From Myxococcales bacterium (GTDB lineage Bacteria; Myxococcota_A; Polyangia; Polyangiales; JADJMO01), in assembly GCA_016709545.1 (NCBI GenBank), contig JADJMO010000019.1, forward strand, positions 62,001 through 126,000: DNA of 64,000 nt, given 5' to 3'. Position numbers and translations under genes: made by a program. Each line of letters starts with the position of its first letter. The stretch's first letter is position 1. The notes under the pieces are model-generated. The model saw only the letters and a list, made by a program, of their open reading frames with translations, made no database searches and was not told the origin of the DNA. This document shows, one piece after another, positions 32,439-41,305 of the stretch.

Positions 32439-33250
32439 TCACGCGGGCGCGTTCTCCGACACCCACCGTGCGTCACGGAGCACGTAGCGAGAACCTCCGG
32501 CGATGCGTCGCTCGCGCACCTCGTGGAGAGGATCCCCGGGCAGAGCGAGCGTGGGGACACCCGCGTCGAGCACGAAGCGCGGGCAGATCGGCTCGATCGA
32601 AGGCGCGCTCCGGGCGGCGTCGAGCACCGCGTCAACCGTGGCGGAGCGCGCGAGGATCTCGAGCGTGCGGTGGGTCGGAGGGAACAGCGAGATCGCTCCC
32701 TCGAGCGCCTGCGCGAGCAGGCCCTCGGGCGTCGCGAACAGCACGCGGACGGCCTCGTGGTCGTCGCTCTTCGGGGTCTGATGGGCCGCGCGCGCGCGAC
32801 GAAGAAGCGAGCGTCGTAGCGCCGCTGCTCGGCCTCCGGCGTCACCCAGCGCGAGAGCGGCACGAGGGCTGCGAGATCGAGCTAGGCCCCGCTCGCGACG
32901 AGGCCGTCGAGCAAGGCGGTCCGCAGGTTCGCGGGCTCGGCGGCTCCGACCAGCGGCACGAGCGAGACCTCCTCGACCGACTCGCGGCAGGCGGCGATGC
33001 GCGCGGCGAGGCCGTCGTCGTCGAGCCACTGGCCCTCGCGCGGAGGGACGAAGTGTCCGGCGAACCGCGCGGGCGAGTCGCCCTCCTCGAGGCGTCCACC
33101 CGGGAACACGATCGCGCCGCCCATGAACGCGCTGTTCGGGCTGCGCTGCATGACGCAGACCTCCACGCCGCGAGGGCCGTCGCGGAGCAGGAGGACGGTC
33201 GCGGCGGGGCGGGCGGGCACGGGCGGCTGATCGGGCGCGAATTCGAGCAC
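32439..33250 (-). pseudogene. Nudix hydrolase, interrupted by an in-frame stop and a frameshift
   Basis: The N-terminal part (from GTG 33250) has a Nudix-type start: VPARPAATVLLLRDGPRGVE, MGGAIVFPGGRLEEGD and RIAACRESVEEVSLVPLV, which gives a partial Nudix box G..E....RE..EE. The frame meets TAG at 32882 after LVASGA, continues in the same frame as LDLAALVPLSRWVTPEAE, then shifts near 32790 inside a CG-dinucleotide run to HQTPKSDDHEAVRVLF and runs to 32439. The combined protein (about 270 residues) resembles the NUDT19-like subgroup that acts on CoA derivatives. The stop and the shift may be sequencing errors or true decay; I cannot decide. Confidence 0.7.
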
Positions 33251-33262
33251 GGACGCACGCTA

Positions 33263-33304
33263 CCGCCGGCGGTCCGCCGGCGGAATGGTCTCGCCGCCGG
33301 CGGC
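33263..33304. promoter_or_regulatory. Triple CCGCCGGCGG palindrome between the Nudix gene and comEC
   Basis: The 10-base self-complementary sequence CCGCCGGCGG occurs at 33263-33272 and again at 33274-33283, and a third copy lies within GCCGCCGGCGGC at about 33293-33304. They sit in the divergent gap or, if the ATG at 33285 is real, at the very start of comEC. They could be operators or simple GC-rich hairpins. Confidence 0.45.
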
Positions 33305-35705
33305 CGGGGGCGAGTCTCCCGAGCATTTGGGGTGGCACGGTCCTCTCAGGTACCGCCCGGTGGTGCAGCCCCTCGACCCGTTCCTCGTCGTCGCCGCGGC
33401 GGGCCTGCTCGGCGCGCTGGGGGTGGTGCACGCGCTGCCCGTCGCGCTCGTCCTCGTCGTGTTCGTCCTCGTGGCTCGCTTCGGCAGCTTCCGGCTCTCG
33501 TGGGTCGTCGCTCCGTTCGTGGTCGTCGCGCTGGTCGTCGGGTTCGCGCGGGCGCGCCGCGCGGTCGTGCGGGACGAGGCCGCGGCCGCGAAGGCCCTCG
33601 CGCTGGTCCCCCACGCCGACCGTTGCTGGCTCTCGGGCGAGGTCGTCGGCATGCCCCTGCAGCGCGGCGTCCTGCGGGCCGACGTGTGGGTCGAGCGAAT
33701 CGACTGTGGCGGCGGGGTCCGAGAAGCGGGCCTCCGCACGCGCCTCTTCGACGTGCCCGCGTCGGTGGCCCGCGGCGATCGCGTCGAGATCGTCGCGCAG
33801 CTCGCCCCGAGCCGTCGCAACCGCGACCCCGACCTCGGCGACCCGCGGGCGGCCTTCGCGCGCCGCGGCCACGCGCTGTCGGGCACGGCACTCGCCGTCG
33901 AGATCGTCGCCCACGGTCGGGGCCCGCCGGCGCTCCTCGATCGCCTGCGGGCGCGGCTGCGCGCGCGCCTCGAGCGCACCCTCGGTCCCGAGCTCGCGCC
34001 GCTCGGTCGCGCCCTCGTCCTCGGCGAAGAAGACCTCGCCCCCGCGGACGACGACGCCTTCCGGCGCAGCGGCCTCACCCACCTCCTCGCGGTCTCCGGC
34101 TCGCACGTCGCGCTCGCGGTCGGTGGGCTCGTGCTCGTCCTCACCTGGTCGTTCGCGCGCCTGCCCTGGCTCTCGCGGCGCATCGAGTCGGCGCGGCTCG
34201 CGGCGCTCGTGGGCGTACCGTGCGCGCTCGCCTACGAGCAGATCGCTGGTGACTCCGGCTCGGCCCGGCGCGCGACGGCGATGGCCGTGGTGCTGCTGCT
34301 GGTCCGGGTCGCGCGGCGGCGGCCCGACGCGCTCCGGGCCCTCGCCTGGTCCATCCTCGCGATGCTCGCCGTCGACCCGCTCTGCCCGTTCGATCTGTCG
34401 TTCGCGCTCTCGCTGTGCGCCACCGTCGGCCTGCTCGTCCTCGCCGAGCCCATCCGCGCCTTCCTCGCGCGCGGGGTCCCGCGCTGGCTCGCGACGGCCC
34501 TCGCCACGAGCGTCTCGGCGAGCGTCGCCTGCACGCCGCTCGTCACGTCGTTCGCGGGTTCGGTGCCGGTCCTCGCGGTCCTCGCCAACCTGGTCGCGGT
34601 CCCGGTCGGCGAGCTGCTCGCGCTCCCGCTCGCCAACCTGGCCGCCATCGCCGGCGGGGTGCCCCTGGTCGGTCGCCTCGCCGCGGGCTCGTTGATCGCG
34701 CTGCGCGGCGTCGCTCGCGTGGCGGGCGCGCCGTCCATGCCGGTGCTCGATCTCCCGCCGCCCACCGCCCTCGAGCTCGCCGTCGCCTTCGCGGCGCTGG
34801 TCGCGTTCGCCGGCTTGCCCCGGCTGCGGCGCGTGACCGTCGCCGTCGCTGTCGCCGCGCTGCTGCTGCTGGAGGTCCGCGTGCGCGCGGTCGCCCGCCC
34901 CACCGCCGTGCTCGCGGTCTCGGTGCTCGACGTGGGGCAGGGCGACTCGGTCCTGGTCGATCTCCCGCTCGGCGGCGCGATGCTGTTCGACGCGGGCGGC
35001 GAGGTCGGGTCGGCGTTCGACCCGGGGCGCAACATCGTCGGCCCGGTGCTCGCAGCGCGGCGTCGCTCCGCGCTCGACGTGGTGGTGCTGAGCCACCCGC
35101 ACCCCGATCACTTCCTCGGTCTCCCTGCGGCGCTCTCCCGCGTACGACCAAGAGAGTTCTGGGACACCGGCCAGGGCGAGGCCGAGGGCGCCGGCCCGGC
35201 CTACGCCGCGCTGCTCGCCGGCCTGCGCGCACGCAAGACGCCCATCCGGCGACCGCGCGAGCTCTGCGGCGCGCACGAGATCTCCGGCGCCCTCGTCGAG
35301 GTGCTGCACCCGTGTCCGTCACCCACCCCCTACGTGAACGCGAACGACAACTCCTTCGTCGTGCGCATCGGCTTCGGCGGACGGCACGTGCTCCTCGTGG
35401 GCGACGCCGAGCACGAGGCGGAGCAGGCGCTCGTCGCGCGCGGGGTCGACCTGCGGGCCGAGTTCTTGAAGGTGGGCCACCACGGCTCGCGCACGAGCAG
35501 CAGTCCGGCGTTCCTCGCCGCCGTCTCGCCCACCTGGGCCGCCGTCTCGTGCGGTGTCCGCAACCGCTTCGGTCACCCCCACCCGCACGCGCTCGAGCAC
35601 CTCCTCGCCGCCCGCGTGCGCGTGCACCGGACCGACCGCGAGGGCACGATTCGCTTCGTCACCGACGGGGTTTCGTCGTCCTTGCACACGGCCGTCGATC
35701 CCTGA
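33285..35705 (+). CDS. comEC: DNA-uptake channel protein ComEC/Rec2
   Basis: ComEC is the inner-membrane channel that imports single-stranded DNA during natural transformation. The 806-residue protein has N-terminal helices and an OB-like segment (RCWLSGEVVGMPLQRG), the competence transmembrane domain with RRSGLTHLLAVSGSHVALAV (a strong family signature), and a C-terminal metallo-beta-lactamase domain. That last domain has VLDVGQGDSVLVDLP (about 546-560), the metal motif HPHPDH (about 604-609) and KVGHHGSRTSSSP. The start could be this ATG or a GTG at 33360, just before the first hydrophobic helix. The short DUF4911-like gene follows after 12 bases. Confidence 0.93.
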   Translation: MVSPPAAGGESPEHLGWHGPLRYRPVVQPLDPFLVVAAAGLLGALGVVHALPVALVLVVFVLVARFGSFRLSWVVAPFVVVALVVGFARARRAVVRDEAAAAKALALVPHADRCWLSGEVVGMPLQRGVLRADVWVERIDCGGGVREAGLRTRLFDVPASVARGDRVEIVAQLAPSRRNRDPDLGDPRAAFARRGHALSGTALAVEIVAHGRGPPALLDRLRARLRARLERTLGPELAPLGRALVLGEEDLAPADDDAFRRSGLTHLLAVSGSHVALAVGGLVLVLTWSFARLPWLSRRIESARLAALVGVPCALAYEQIAGDSGSARRATAMAVVLLLVRVARRRPDALRALAWSILAMLAVDPLCPFDLSFALSLCATVGLLVLAEPIRAFLARGVPRWLATALATSVSASVACTPLVTSFAGSVPVLAVLANLVAVPVGELLALPLANLAAIAGGVPLVGRLAAGSLIALRGVARVAGAPSMPVLDLPPPTALELAVAFAALVAFAGLPRLRRVTVAVAVAALLLLEVRVRAVARPTAVLAVSVLDVGQGDSVLVDLPLGGAMLFDAGGEVGSAFDPGRNIVGPVLAARRRSALDVVVLSHPHPDHFLGLPAALSRVRPREFWDTGQGEAEGAGPAYAALLAGLRARKTPIRRPRELCGAHEISGALVEVLHPCPSPTPYVNANDNSFVVRIGFGGRHVLLVGDAEHEAEQALVARGVDLRAEFLKVGHHGSRTSSSPAFLAAVSPTWAAVSCGVRNRFGHPHPHALEHLLAARVRVHRTDREGTIRFVTDGVSSSLHTAVDP

Positions 35706-35717
35706 CCGCGTCCAGGC

Positions 35718-35960
35718 GTGGTAGCTCGGGGTGTGTTCCTCGGTCCCGGCCTCGTCGTGCGTACCTTCGTCGTGCCCGCGCAGCAGGCCCTGCTCGTGAA
35801 GGGGCTGGTCGAAGCCCACGAGGGGGTCGCCAGCGTGTTCGGCGAGCGCGGTGGGCCGCTGGTCCTCGCAGCACCCGCCGATCGCGAGGCCGAGCTCGAC
35901 GACATCTGTGGGTCGGTCGCCGAGCTGCTCGCTAGCGTGTCGGCTCCCAGCGCCACGTAG
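35718..35960 (+). CDS. Small DUF4911-like protein
   Basis: This is an 80-residue cytoplasmic protein with GTG start at 35718; later GTG codons are possible. The core RTFVVPAQQALLVKGLVEAH and VLAAPADREAELDDICG matches the pattern of DUF4911, small proteins of unknown function. It follows comEC closely and is probably in the same transcript. Its 3' end overlaps the end of the convergent gene by 29 bases. Confidence 0.62.
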   Translation: MVARGVFLGPGLVVRTFVVPAQQALLVKGLVEAHEGVASVFGERGGPLVLAAPADREAELDDICGSVAELLASVSAPSAT

Positions 35961-37026
35961 GCGCGGGCGCTTCCTTGCGGTCGAACGCGCCGAGCCTCCA
36001 CGCGGTGAGGCTGGCGGCGCCGACGACGCCGACGCCGACCGCGACCCAGGTCCAGGGAGAGCGCAGGAGGGACGTGGTCGGAGGTGGCGGGGCTATTGGC
36101 TTCTGCGCCACCTCGGGGGCCACCCAGATCGTGGCCGCGGTGCACAGGGTCGGCCCACACCGCTGCACCGCGATCGACCCGTCGTCGCGCGGGACGACGC
36201 GCGCCCACCGTGGGCAGAGCACCGAGAAGGTCGCGGTCTGGTCCTTCGCGACGAGGGCGAGCGCGTCTTCGACGTCGGCCGCGCTGCAAGGGACGACCTC
36301 GATCGGATCGCGGAGCTCGAGCACCGCGTCGGCCTCGCCCATCGAGAACAGCCGCGCATCGAGCAGCGCTCCGTCGAGCTCTCCCTCGCGCGCGACCACC
36401 ACCCGGAGGTGGTGCTCGCCGGCCTCGATCGAGACGGGACCGGTGGTCAGCGCTCCGTCGACGTAGACCCGCGTCTCGAGCTTGCGCTTGCCGGCCACCG
36501 ACACGCGCAGCGCGTGGGGCGTGCCCTTGGGCAACACGACGAGGTTCGGCGACTCGGAGAGACCGAGTACCCGGCCGCCGTCGAGCAGCCTGGCGCGGTG
36601 GAGGAGGCCCGCCGCGCTCGTCGCGTCACCTCCGAGCGCCTCCGCGCGGGCGAGCGCGCGCAGCGCCTCGGCGAGCCAGGAGGGGCACTCCGGGTCTTCG
36701 GGGTGGGCGCGCGCCTCGGCGTAGGCCTCGGCGGCGAAGCCCCGCGCCGTGGCCGCCTTGGTCGGGTCGCCGTCGTCGAGGAGCGTGCGCGCACGGCGCA
36801 GCGCGGTCTCCACGTCGGCCACCCGGGTCGCGCGTGCCTTCGGGTCGGAGACGGGGGACGCGAGCAGTGGCGCGTCGGGGACCACAGCGGTCGGCGACTC
36901 GCCGTGGGCGGAGGCCCAGGCAGAAAGCGCCTGGGAGGGCTTCTTGCCGAGCGACGAGGGCGCCTTCACGCTGCCCCCGTCGATCACCACCACCGGGAGC
37001 ACCGCCGCTGCGACCAGACCGATCAC
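35932..37026 (-). CDS. Exported protein with TPR-like region, PEGA-like domain and C-terminal membrane helix
   Basis: This is a 364-residue protein of unknown function. The start GTG at 37026 has a very strong AGGAGGTGA ribosome site. A short hydrophobic N-terminus (IGLVAAAVLPVVVI) acts as signal or anchor. Helical repeats (AEAYAEARAHPEDPECPSWL) are followed by a beta domain near 175-220 (RVYVDGALTTGPVSIEAGEH) that resembles PEGA domains. A transmembrane helix (WTWVAVGVGVVGAASLTAW) near 330-348 has a basic tail. The architecture parallels the kinase-linked protein at 42101-43057. It is coupled in order with the lipoprotein at 37061. Confidence 0.68.
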   Translation of the reverse strand: MIGLVAAAVLPVVVIDGGSVKAPSSLGKKPSQALSAWASAHGESPTAVVPDAPLLASPVSDPKARATRVADVETALRRARTLLDDGDPTKAATARGFAAEAYAEARAHPEDPECPSWLAEALRALARAEALGGDATSAAGLLHRARLLDGGRVLGLSESPNLVVLPKGTPHALRVSVAGKRKLETRVYVDGALTTGPVSIEAGEHHLRVVVAREGELDGALLDARLFSMGEADAVLELRDPIEVVPCSAADVEDALALVAKDQTATFSVLCPRWARVVPRDDGSIAVQRCGPTLCTAATIWVAPEVAQKPIAPPPPTTSLLRSPWTWVAVGVGVVGAASLTAWRLGAFDRKEAPAPTWRWEPTR

Positions 37027-37060
37027 GGCGTCCTCACCTCCTGTCGGTTGGCCGGGTCGC

Positions 37061-37672
37061 TCAAGGGTCGGCCTTCTTGTCGGGAGCGATGATCTGGCCG
37101 GGTCCGAACGCGCGCAGCGTGGCGCGCTGGGTGACCGGCCCGCCCTCGAGCCCGAGGGCCGTCGCTTCCAGCAGCACCGGCCCGACGTCCGGGCAGAACG
37201 TGGTGCGGAGCACCTTGGCCTCGTCGCCGCCGAACCGCTCGGTGGTCTCGACGCAGCCCTCGAAGGTGCCAGCGTCGACGGTCACCTGCCGGTCGACCGC
37301 CGTGACCTCCATCGTGGCGCCGGGGCTCGTCGGCCACTTGGCGCCCGCGACGATCGGCCAGCGCAGCAGGTAGGTGTGCTGAGGCTCGCGCAGGATGCCG
37401 TCGGGCCCGACACGCAGCGCCTTCGTCGAGGTGCCGGTGCGCAGCTCGGCGAAGGCGCCGTCGAACGCGACGACCTTGGTCACGACGAGCAACCCAGGCA
37501 GGGACGGGCTCTCGCGGAGCATGAAGCTCCACTGCATACCGGGCTCGAGCGGATAGTAGCGGAGCACCCCCGTGAACTTGCTCGGGCCCTTGGCGTTGCC
37601 GCTGGCCTTGTTGCTGCCGCAACCTGCGAGGAGCACCACGAGGGCAGCGAGCAGACGACCGACGCGAGACAT
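37061..37672 (-). CDS. Lipoprotein of unknown function
   Basis: This is a 203-residue lipoprotein (signal ending VVLLAGC). The mature domain is a strand-rich fold with YYPLEPGMQWSFMLRE, RWPIVAGAKWPTSPGA and the acidic/aromatic alternation seen in small beta-sandwich lipoproteins. The YPL..G..W pattern recurs in many hypothetical lipoproteins that wrap hydrophobic ligands, but I do not assign a function. It lies 34 bases upstream of the PEGA-like protein, and the two probably form an operon. The ATG at 37672 is preceded by another ATG one codon earlier. Confidence 0.7.
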   Translation of the reverse strand: MSRVGRLLAALVVLLAGCGSNKASGNAKGPSKFTGVLRYYPLEPGMQWSFMLRESPSLPGLLVVTKVVAFDGAFAELRTGTSTKALRVGPDGILREPQHTYLLRWPIVAGAKWPTSPGATMEVTAVDRQVTVDAGTFEGCVETTERFGGDEAKVLRTTFCPDVGPVLLEATALGLEGGPVTQRATLRAFGPGQIIAPDKKADP

Positions 37673-37691
37673 CATCCCACCGGTCGGCGCA

Positions 37692-38348
37692 TCACAGCGT
37701 GTAATGGACGAGGAGCGCGCCAGTGATCGCGAGCGGGGAGCCGCCGCGCACGGGGTTGGCGAACGCCGAGTCGTTGCGGACCCCGACCTCGAAGCCGAGC
37801 CCGTAGTGCCGGCTCTTGGCGCGGATCTCGAGGCCCGTCGCGAGGGCCCAGCCGAACGAGAGGCCGTGCGCGTCCCTGAAGCCGTAGGCCGCGAGCACGC
37901 CGTCGTCCTTGGCCTCGTGCAACCCGATCTCGGCGCGCACCGGGATGCGCACCCGGCCGATCGGCAGCGCGAGGCGGAGCCCACCGCCGAATCCATAGAA
38001 AGTGTATGCACGTGGTCCGGGCGGAGGCGGCGCGCGCTCGGTGGAGAGGAACGCGACGTCTCCGGAGGCGAAGGCACCGAACCACTTGGTGAAGTCGAAG
38101 CCCACCGTGACGCGGAACCAGGGCCCCGGCGCGCTGACGTGCTTCAGCGGCCCCGCGGGCGCGTAGGTGCCGAGCATTCCCTCGAAGGCGACGCCTCGCC
38201 GGAACGGCGCGAGCGGCGGCGCTTCTGCGGCCCCAGACGCGCCTACCGCGTCGACTTCGTCGGCGTGGGCGACGCCCACGATCGTGCCCACGAACGTGAG
38301 CGAGAGAGACAGCGCGAGGCGCGGAGTCACGCAAGACCGCCAGGGCAC
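37692..38348 (-). CDS. Small outer-membrane beta-barrel protein
   Basis: This is a 218-residue exported protein. The signal peptide (LALSLSLTFVGTIVGVAHA) precedes a short Ala/Pro linker and about eight amphipathic strands with aromatic girdles (WFRVTVGFDFTKWFGAFAS, YTFYGFGGGLRLALPIG, YGLGFEVGVR). This fits an 8-stranded OmpW/OmpA-like barrel of unknown role. GTG at 38348 is the start used; a GTG six codons later is also possible. It lies 19 bases upstream of the lipoprotein gene at 37061-37672. Confidence 0.7.
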   Translation of the reverse strand: MPWRSCVTPRLALSLSLTFVGTIVGVAHADEVDAVGASGAAEAPPLAPFRRGVAFEGMLGTYAPAGPLKHVSAPGPWFRVTVGFDFTKWFGAFASGDVAFLSTERAPPPPGPRAYTFYGFGGGLRLALPIGRVRIPVRAEIGLHEAKDDGVLAAYGFRDAHGLSFGWALATGLEIRAKSRHYGLGFEVGVRNDSAFANPVRGGSPLAITGALLVHYTL

Positions 38349-38368
38349 GTCCTCACGCTATCACGCTC

Positions 38369-39373
38369 TCAGGGCCCGGTGGCGTCCTTCAGCTCGGAGG
38401 AGAGGAGCCGCGCGAGCCCGCCTGCGAGGGCCTTGCCATCGACCACGAGGTGGACCGTGATGGCCTCTGCCGAGGACTCGATCTGGGCCTTGCCGGCGTC
38501 CCGCAGGCCGAGGGCCTTGCCGAGGTCGCTGGCCGCGATCCGGTCGAGCGCGGCGCCCACCTCGCTGGCCGCGGCCTCCTTGTCCTTGCCCCACGCGCCG
38601 GTGAGCCGGAGGGCCACGTCGAGGGTCCCGGGCTTGCCCGCCCGCAAGGTGAGCATGGCGCCGAAGCACTCCTGCGTGCTGACCGGGGCCTCCTCCGGCT
38701 TGGTGCCCAGCACCTCGGCCAGCGGGCAGAGCGCGTAGAGCGCGAGCGGGGCGCCCGCCGCCCACGCCGCGAGCGGCGCGAAGCTCTTCTCCGCCTGCAG
38801 CGAGAGACCGGCGCGGAGGCGCCCGGTCGCGAGCGCCATCGACGTGACCACGGGCTCGAGCCGCCCGCTCTCGCCCACGATGACGTCGCCGTTCTTGGAC
38901 CACATGGCCGCCGCCGAGCCCTTGCCACCCGACGCGAGGCCGCCGATGCGCCGCTCGAGATCGGGGCGGGGGCTCGCCTTGCTGACCGGCGCGAGCAGGC
39001 GCAACGCGTAGGCGTCGAGCGCGACGCCCGGGGAAGCGCCCGTCGGCAACCGCGCCGCGTAGAACGTGGCCGCCGGATAGCCGACGACGAGGGCCTCGCT
39101 CGACTTGCGGAGGTCGAAGCCGAGGCGCACCTCGAGCTTGTCGAGGCCGGCCTTCGGCACGATCGCCGAGACCCACGGCCCGAGCTCGCCGCCGAACAGC
39201 GCGTCGGGCCGGGTGAGCACCGCCCAGCGCGCCCGGGGCCCCTGTGTGATCGAGGTGAGCGGCGCGGTGACGAGCGGAGGCAGGTCGGTCTTGGGTCGCT
39301 CTGGCCCCTTCGGGCAGCCCGCGAGGAACAAGGTGAGCGTCGCCGCGAGCGCGGAGCGAGACCGGAGCGCCAC
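38369..39373 (-). CDS. Lipoprotein of unknown function, co-transcribed with tyrS
   Basis: This is a 334-residue lipoprotein (signal ending TLTLFLAGC). The mature protein is an alpha/beta domain with repeated 'substrate-like' halves (KLEVRLGFDLRKSSEALVVG, ATFYAARLPTG, then CFGAMLTLRAGKPGTLDVAL, ITVHLVVDGKALAGG). It may have an internal duplication. No family is recognised. The GTG start at 39373 lies one base past the tyrS stop, so it is co-transcribed with tyrS, a curious partner for an envelope lipoprotein. Confidence 0.68.
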   Translation of the reverse strand: MALRSRSALAATLTLFLAGCPKGPERPKTDLPPLVTAPLTSITQGPRARWAVLTRPDALFGGELGPWVSAIVPKAGLDKLEVRLGFDLRKSSEALVVGYPAATFYAARLPTGASPGVALDAYALRLLAPVSKASPRPDLERRIGGLASGGKGSAAAMWSKNGDVIVGESGRLEPVVTSMALATGRLRAGLSLQAEKSFAPLAAWAAGAPLALYALCPLAEVLGTKPEEAPVSTQECFGAMLTLRAGKPGTLDVALRLTGAWGKDKEAAASEVGAALDRIAASDLGKALGLRDAGKAQIESSAEAITVHLVVDGKALAGGLARLLSSELKDATGP

Positions 39374-39374
39374 G

Positions 39375-40646
39375 TCACGCCCGCTCGACGACCAGCCGCG
39401 CGAACTTGCGGTTCTTCGATCCGACCCGCACGAGGTAGGTGCCACCGGCGGCGAGCTCGCGCTTGACGTCGGTGATCCGGATCTGGTCGACCTCGACCCC
39501 ACCCTGCTCGACGAGCTGCTTGCCCTGCGACGAGCTCGCCACGAGCTTGGCCAGGTGCAGCGCCTTCGGCAGCCACAGGCCCTCGCCGGTGCACGGGAGT
39601 CGCAGCTCGGCCACGTCGTCGGGGATCGCGTCGGCCTCGAACTTCGCGTCCCAGGCCTTGCGCGCGACGACCGCGGCCTCGGCGCCGTGGTACTGCGTGA
39701 CGATCTCGTCGGCGAGGAGCTTCTTGGCGTCCTTGGGGTTCTTGCCGGCCGCGACGTCGGCGCGCAGGGCCTCGATGTCCGCCGCGCTCTTCGCGGAGAG
39801 CAGCTCGAAGTAGCGGAACACGACCTGATCGTCGACCAGCATGAGCTTGCGGAACTGCTCGGCGGGCGGCTCGTCGATGCCCACGTAGTTGTTCGCGCTC
39901 TTGCTCATCTTGTCGCCCTGCACGCGGCCGGTGGCCGGGTCGATGCGCGCGTCGATGCCCTCGAGCAGCGGCGTGGTCATCACGATCTGGGGGCGCTTGC
40001 CGTACTGGGGCATGAGATCGCGCCCGACCATCAGGTTGAACAGCTGGTCGGTGCCGCCGATCTCGACGTCGGCGTCGAGCGCGACGGAGTCGTAGGCCTG
40101 CAGGAGCGGGTAGAGCAGCTCGTGCTGGAAGATGGGCTTCTCCGCCGCGAAGCGCTGCTTGAAGTCGTTGCGCTCGAGCATCTGTGAGACCGTGCTCTTG
40201 GCCATGAGCTGCACGAGATCCATCGGCTTCATGGTGTCGAGCCACTCGGAGTTGAACCGCACCTCGGTGCGCTCCCGGTCGAGGATCTTGCACGCCTGAT
40301 CCACGTAGGTGCGCGCCGCCGCGGCGACGTCCTCGCGCGAGAGCTGTGGGCGCAGCTTGTTGCGTCCGGTCGGGTCGCCGACCATCGCGGTGTAGTCGCC
40401 GACCAGGAACACCACGGTGTGCCCGAGGTCCTGGAACTGACGCATCTTGCGCATCAGCACGGTGTGGCCGAGGTGGAGGTCGGGGCGGGTGGGATCGAAG
40501 CCCGCCTTCACGCGCAGTGGACGGCCCTCGGCGAGACGCGCGGCCAGCTCCGCGCGCACGTGCAGATCGACGACGCCGCGGGTCAGCTCGGTGAGGGCCG
40601 CTAGAGGAGCGGCCGGTAGAGGAGCAGGCAGAGGAGCGAGGGTCAT
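39375..40646 (-). CDS. tyrS: Tyrosyl-tRNA synthetase
   Basis: TyrS charges tRNA-Tyr in the cytoplasm. The 423-residue class I synthetase shows KAGFDPTRPDLHLGH with the HIGH-type motif (HLGH, about 58-61), VGDYTAMVGDPTGRN, the specificity region LLYPLLQAYDSVALDADVEI, and KMSKS at about 245-249. An S4 RNA-binding domain closes the protein (VASSSQGKQLVEQGGVEV, GTYLVRVGSKNRKFARL). This is the shorter TyrZ-like lineage common in several phyla. An Ala/Pro-rich leader of 15 residues precedes the usual start. It has a lipoprotein gene directly downstream. Confidence 0.96.
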   Translation of the reverse strand: MTLAPLPAPLPAAPLAALTELTRGVVDLHVRAELAARLAEGRPLRVKAGFDPTRPDLHLGHTVLMRKMRQFQDLGHTVVFLVGDYTAMVGDPTGRNKLRPQLSREDVAAAARTYVDQACKILDRERTEVRFNSEWLDTMKPMDLVQLMAKSTVSQMLERNDFKQRFAAEKPIFQHELLYPLLQAYDSVALDADVEIGGTDQLFNLMVGRDLMPQYGKRPQIVMTTPLLEGIDARIDPATGRVQGDKMSKSANNYVGIDEPPAEQFRKLMLVDDQVVFRYFELLSAKSAADIEALRADVAAGKNPKDAKKLLADEIVTQYHGAEAAVVARKAWDAKFEADAIPDDVAELRLPCTGEGLWLPKALHLAKLVASSSQGKQLVEQGGVEVDQIRITDVKRELAAGGTYLVRVGSKNRKFARLVVERA

Positions 40647-40670
40647 GGGACCCCGGGCTTCTAGCAGCCT

Positions 40671-41233
40671 CTAGCGCTTGGCGGCAGTCGTGCCGCCGTT
40701 GAGCACCGTACGCGCCGCCCCACTCGCGCTGCGCGCGGGCACCGCACGGGGTGCGCTCGCTGGCGCGGAGGAGGGCTTCACGCCCCCGAGCGGGGAACCA
40801 GCAAGGCCGGTGCCCGACGGCGAGGACTCGACCTGGGCAGCGAGCTCCACGGCGGGGTGGAGGCGCGGACACCGTCCGCAGGCCCACCCGCGACACGACC
40901 CTCGGTGCGCGCGAGCACACGACGCGGCTGCTCGTCACCGGTGATGGCGAGGTGACGACTGCCGTTGACCAGCTCGCGGAGCTCCTTGCCGACCTTGAAG
41001 AACGGCAGGCGCTTGGCGGGGACGTCGACCGGCGCACCGGTGCGGGGGTTGCGGCCCTCGTACGGCTTGTACGGGCGCACGGTGACGGAGCCGAAGCCGC
41101 GGATCTCGACGCCCTCTTCGCGGAGCAGCGCCGCGATGATGGTGTCGAACACGCAGTTGACGACCAGCTCGGCGCGCGCCTTGGTGAGCTCACCGCGGGC
41201 AGCGACGGCGTCGATCAGCTCGCTCTTGGTCAT
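40671..41233 (-). CDS. IHF/HU-family DNA-bending protein with long C-terminal tail (one frameshift)
   Basis: The first 92 residues form a complete HU/IHF domain of the beta type: TKSELIDAVAARGELTKARA, GVEIRGFGSVTVRPYKPYEG, RNPRTGAPVDVPAKRLPFFK and VGKELRELVNG. The start ATG (41233) has an AGGA site. An unusual tail follows: a charged GDEQPRRVLARTEGR stretch, then, after an apparent single missing base in a C run near 40855, an Ala/Ser/Pro-rich region ending NGGTTAAKR at 40671. As read without the correction the frame stops at 40778. The protein probably bends DNA in nucleoid organisation, and the tail may add binding or regulation. Confidence 0.82.
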
Positions 41234-41305
41234 CGAATCCTCTGCCCCCTTCTGCGCCCCACCACCACAACCGACGAGGGATAAGCGGTAACGTACCGCG
41301 CTCCG

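Noticed and set aside
33000..35309. Long minus-strand open frame antisense to comEC
   Set aside because: It is rich in Arg, Asp and Glu without family features, while the plus strand is an unambiguous comEC gene.
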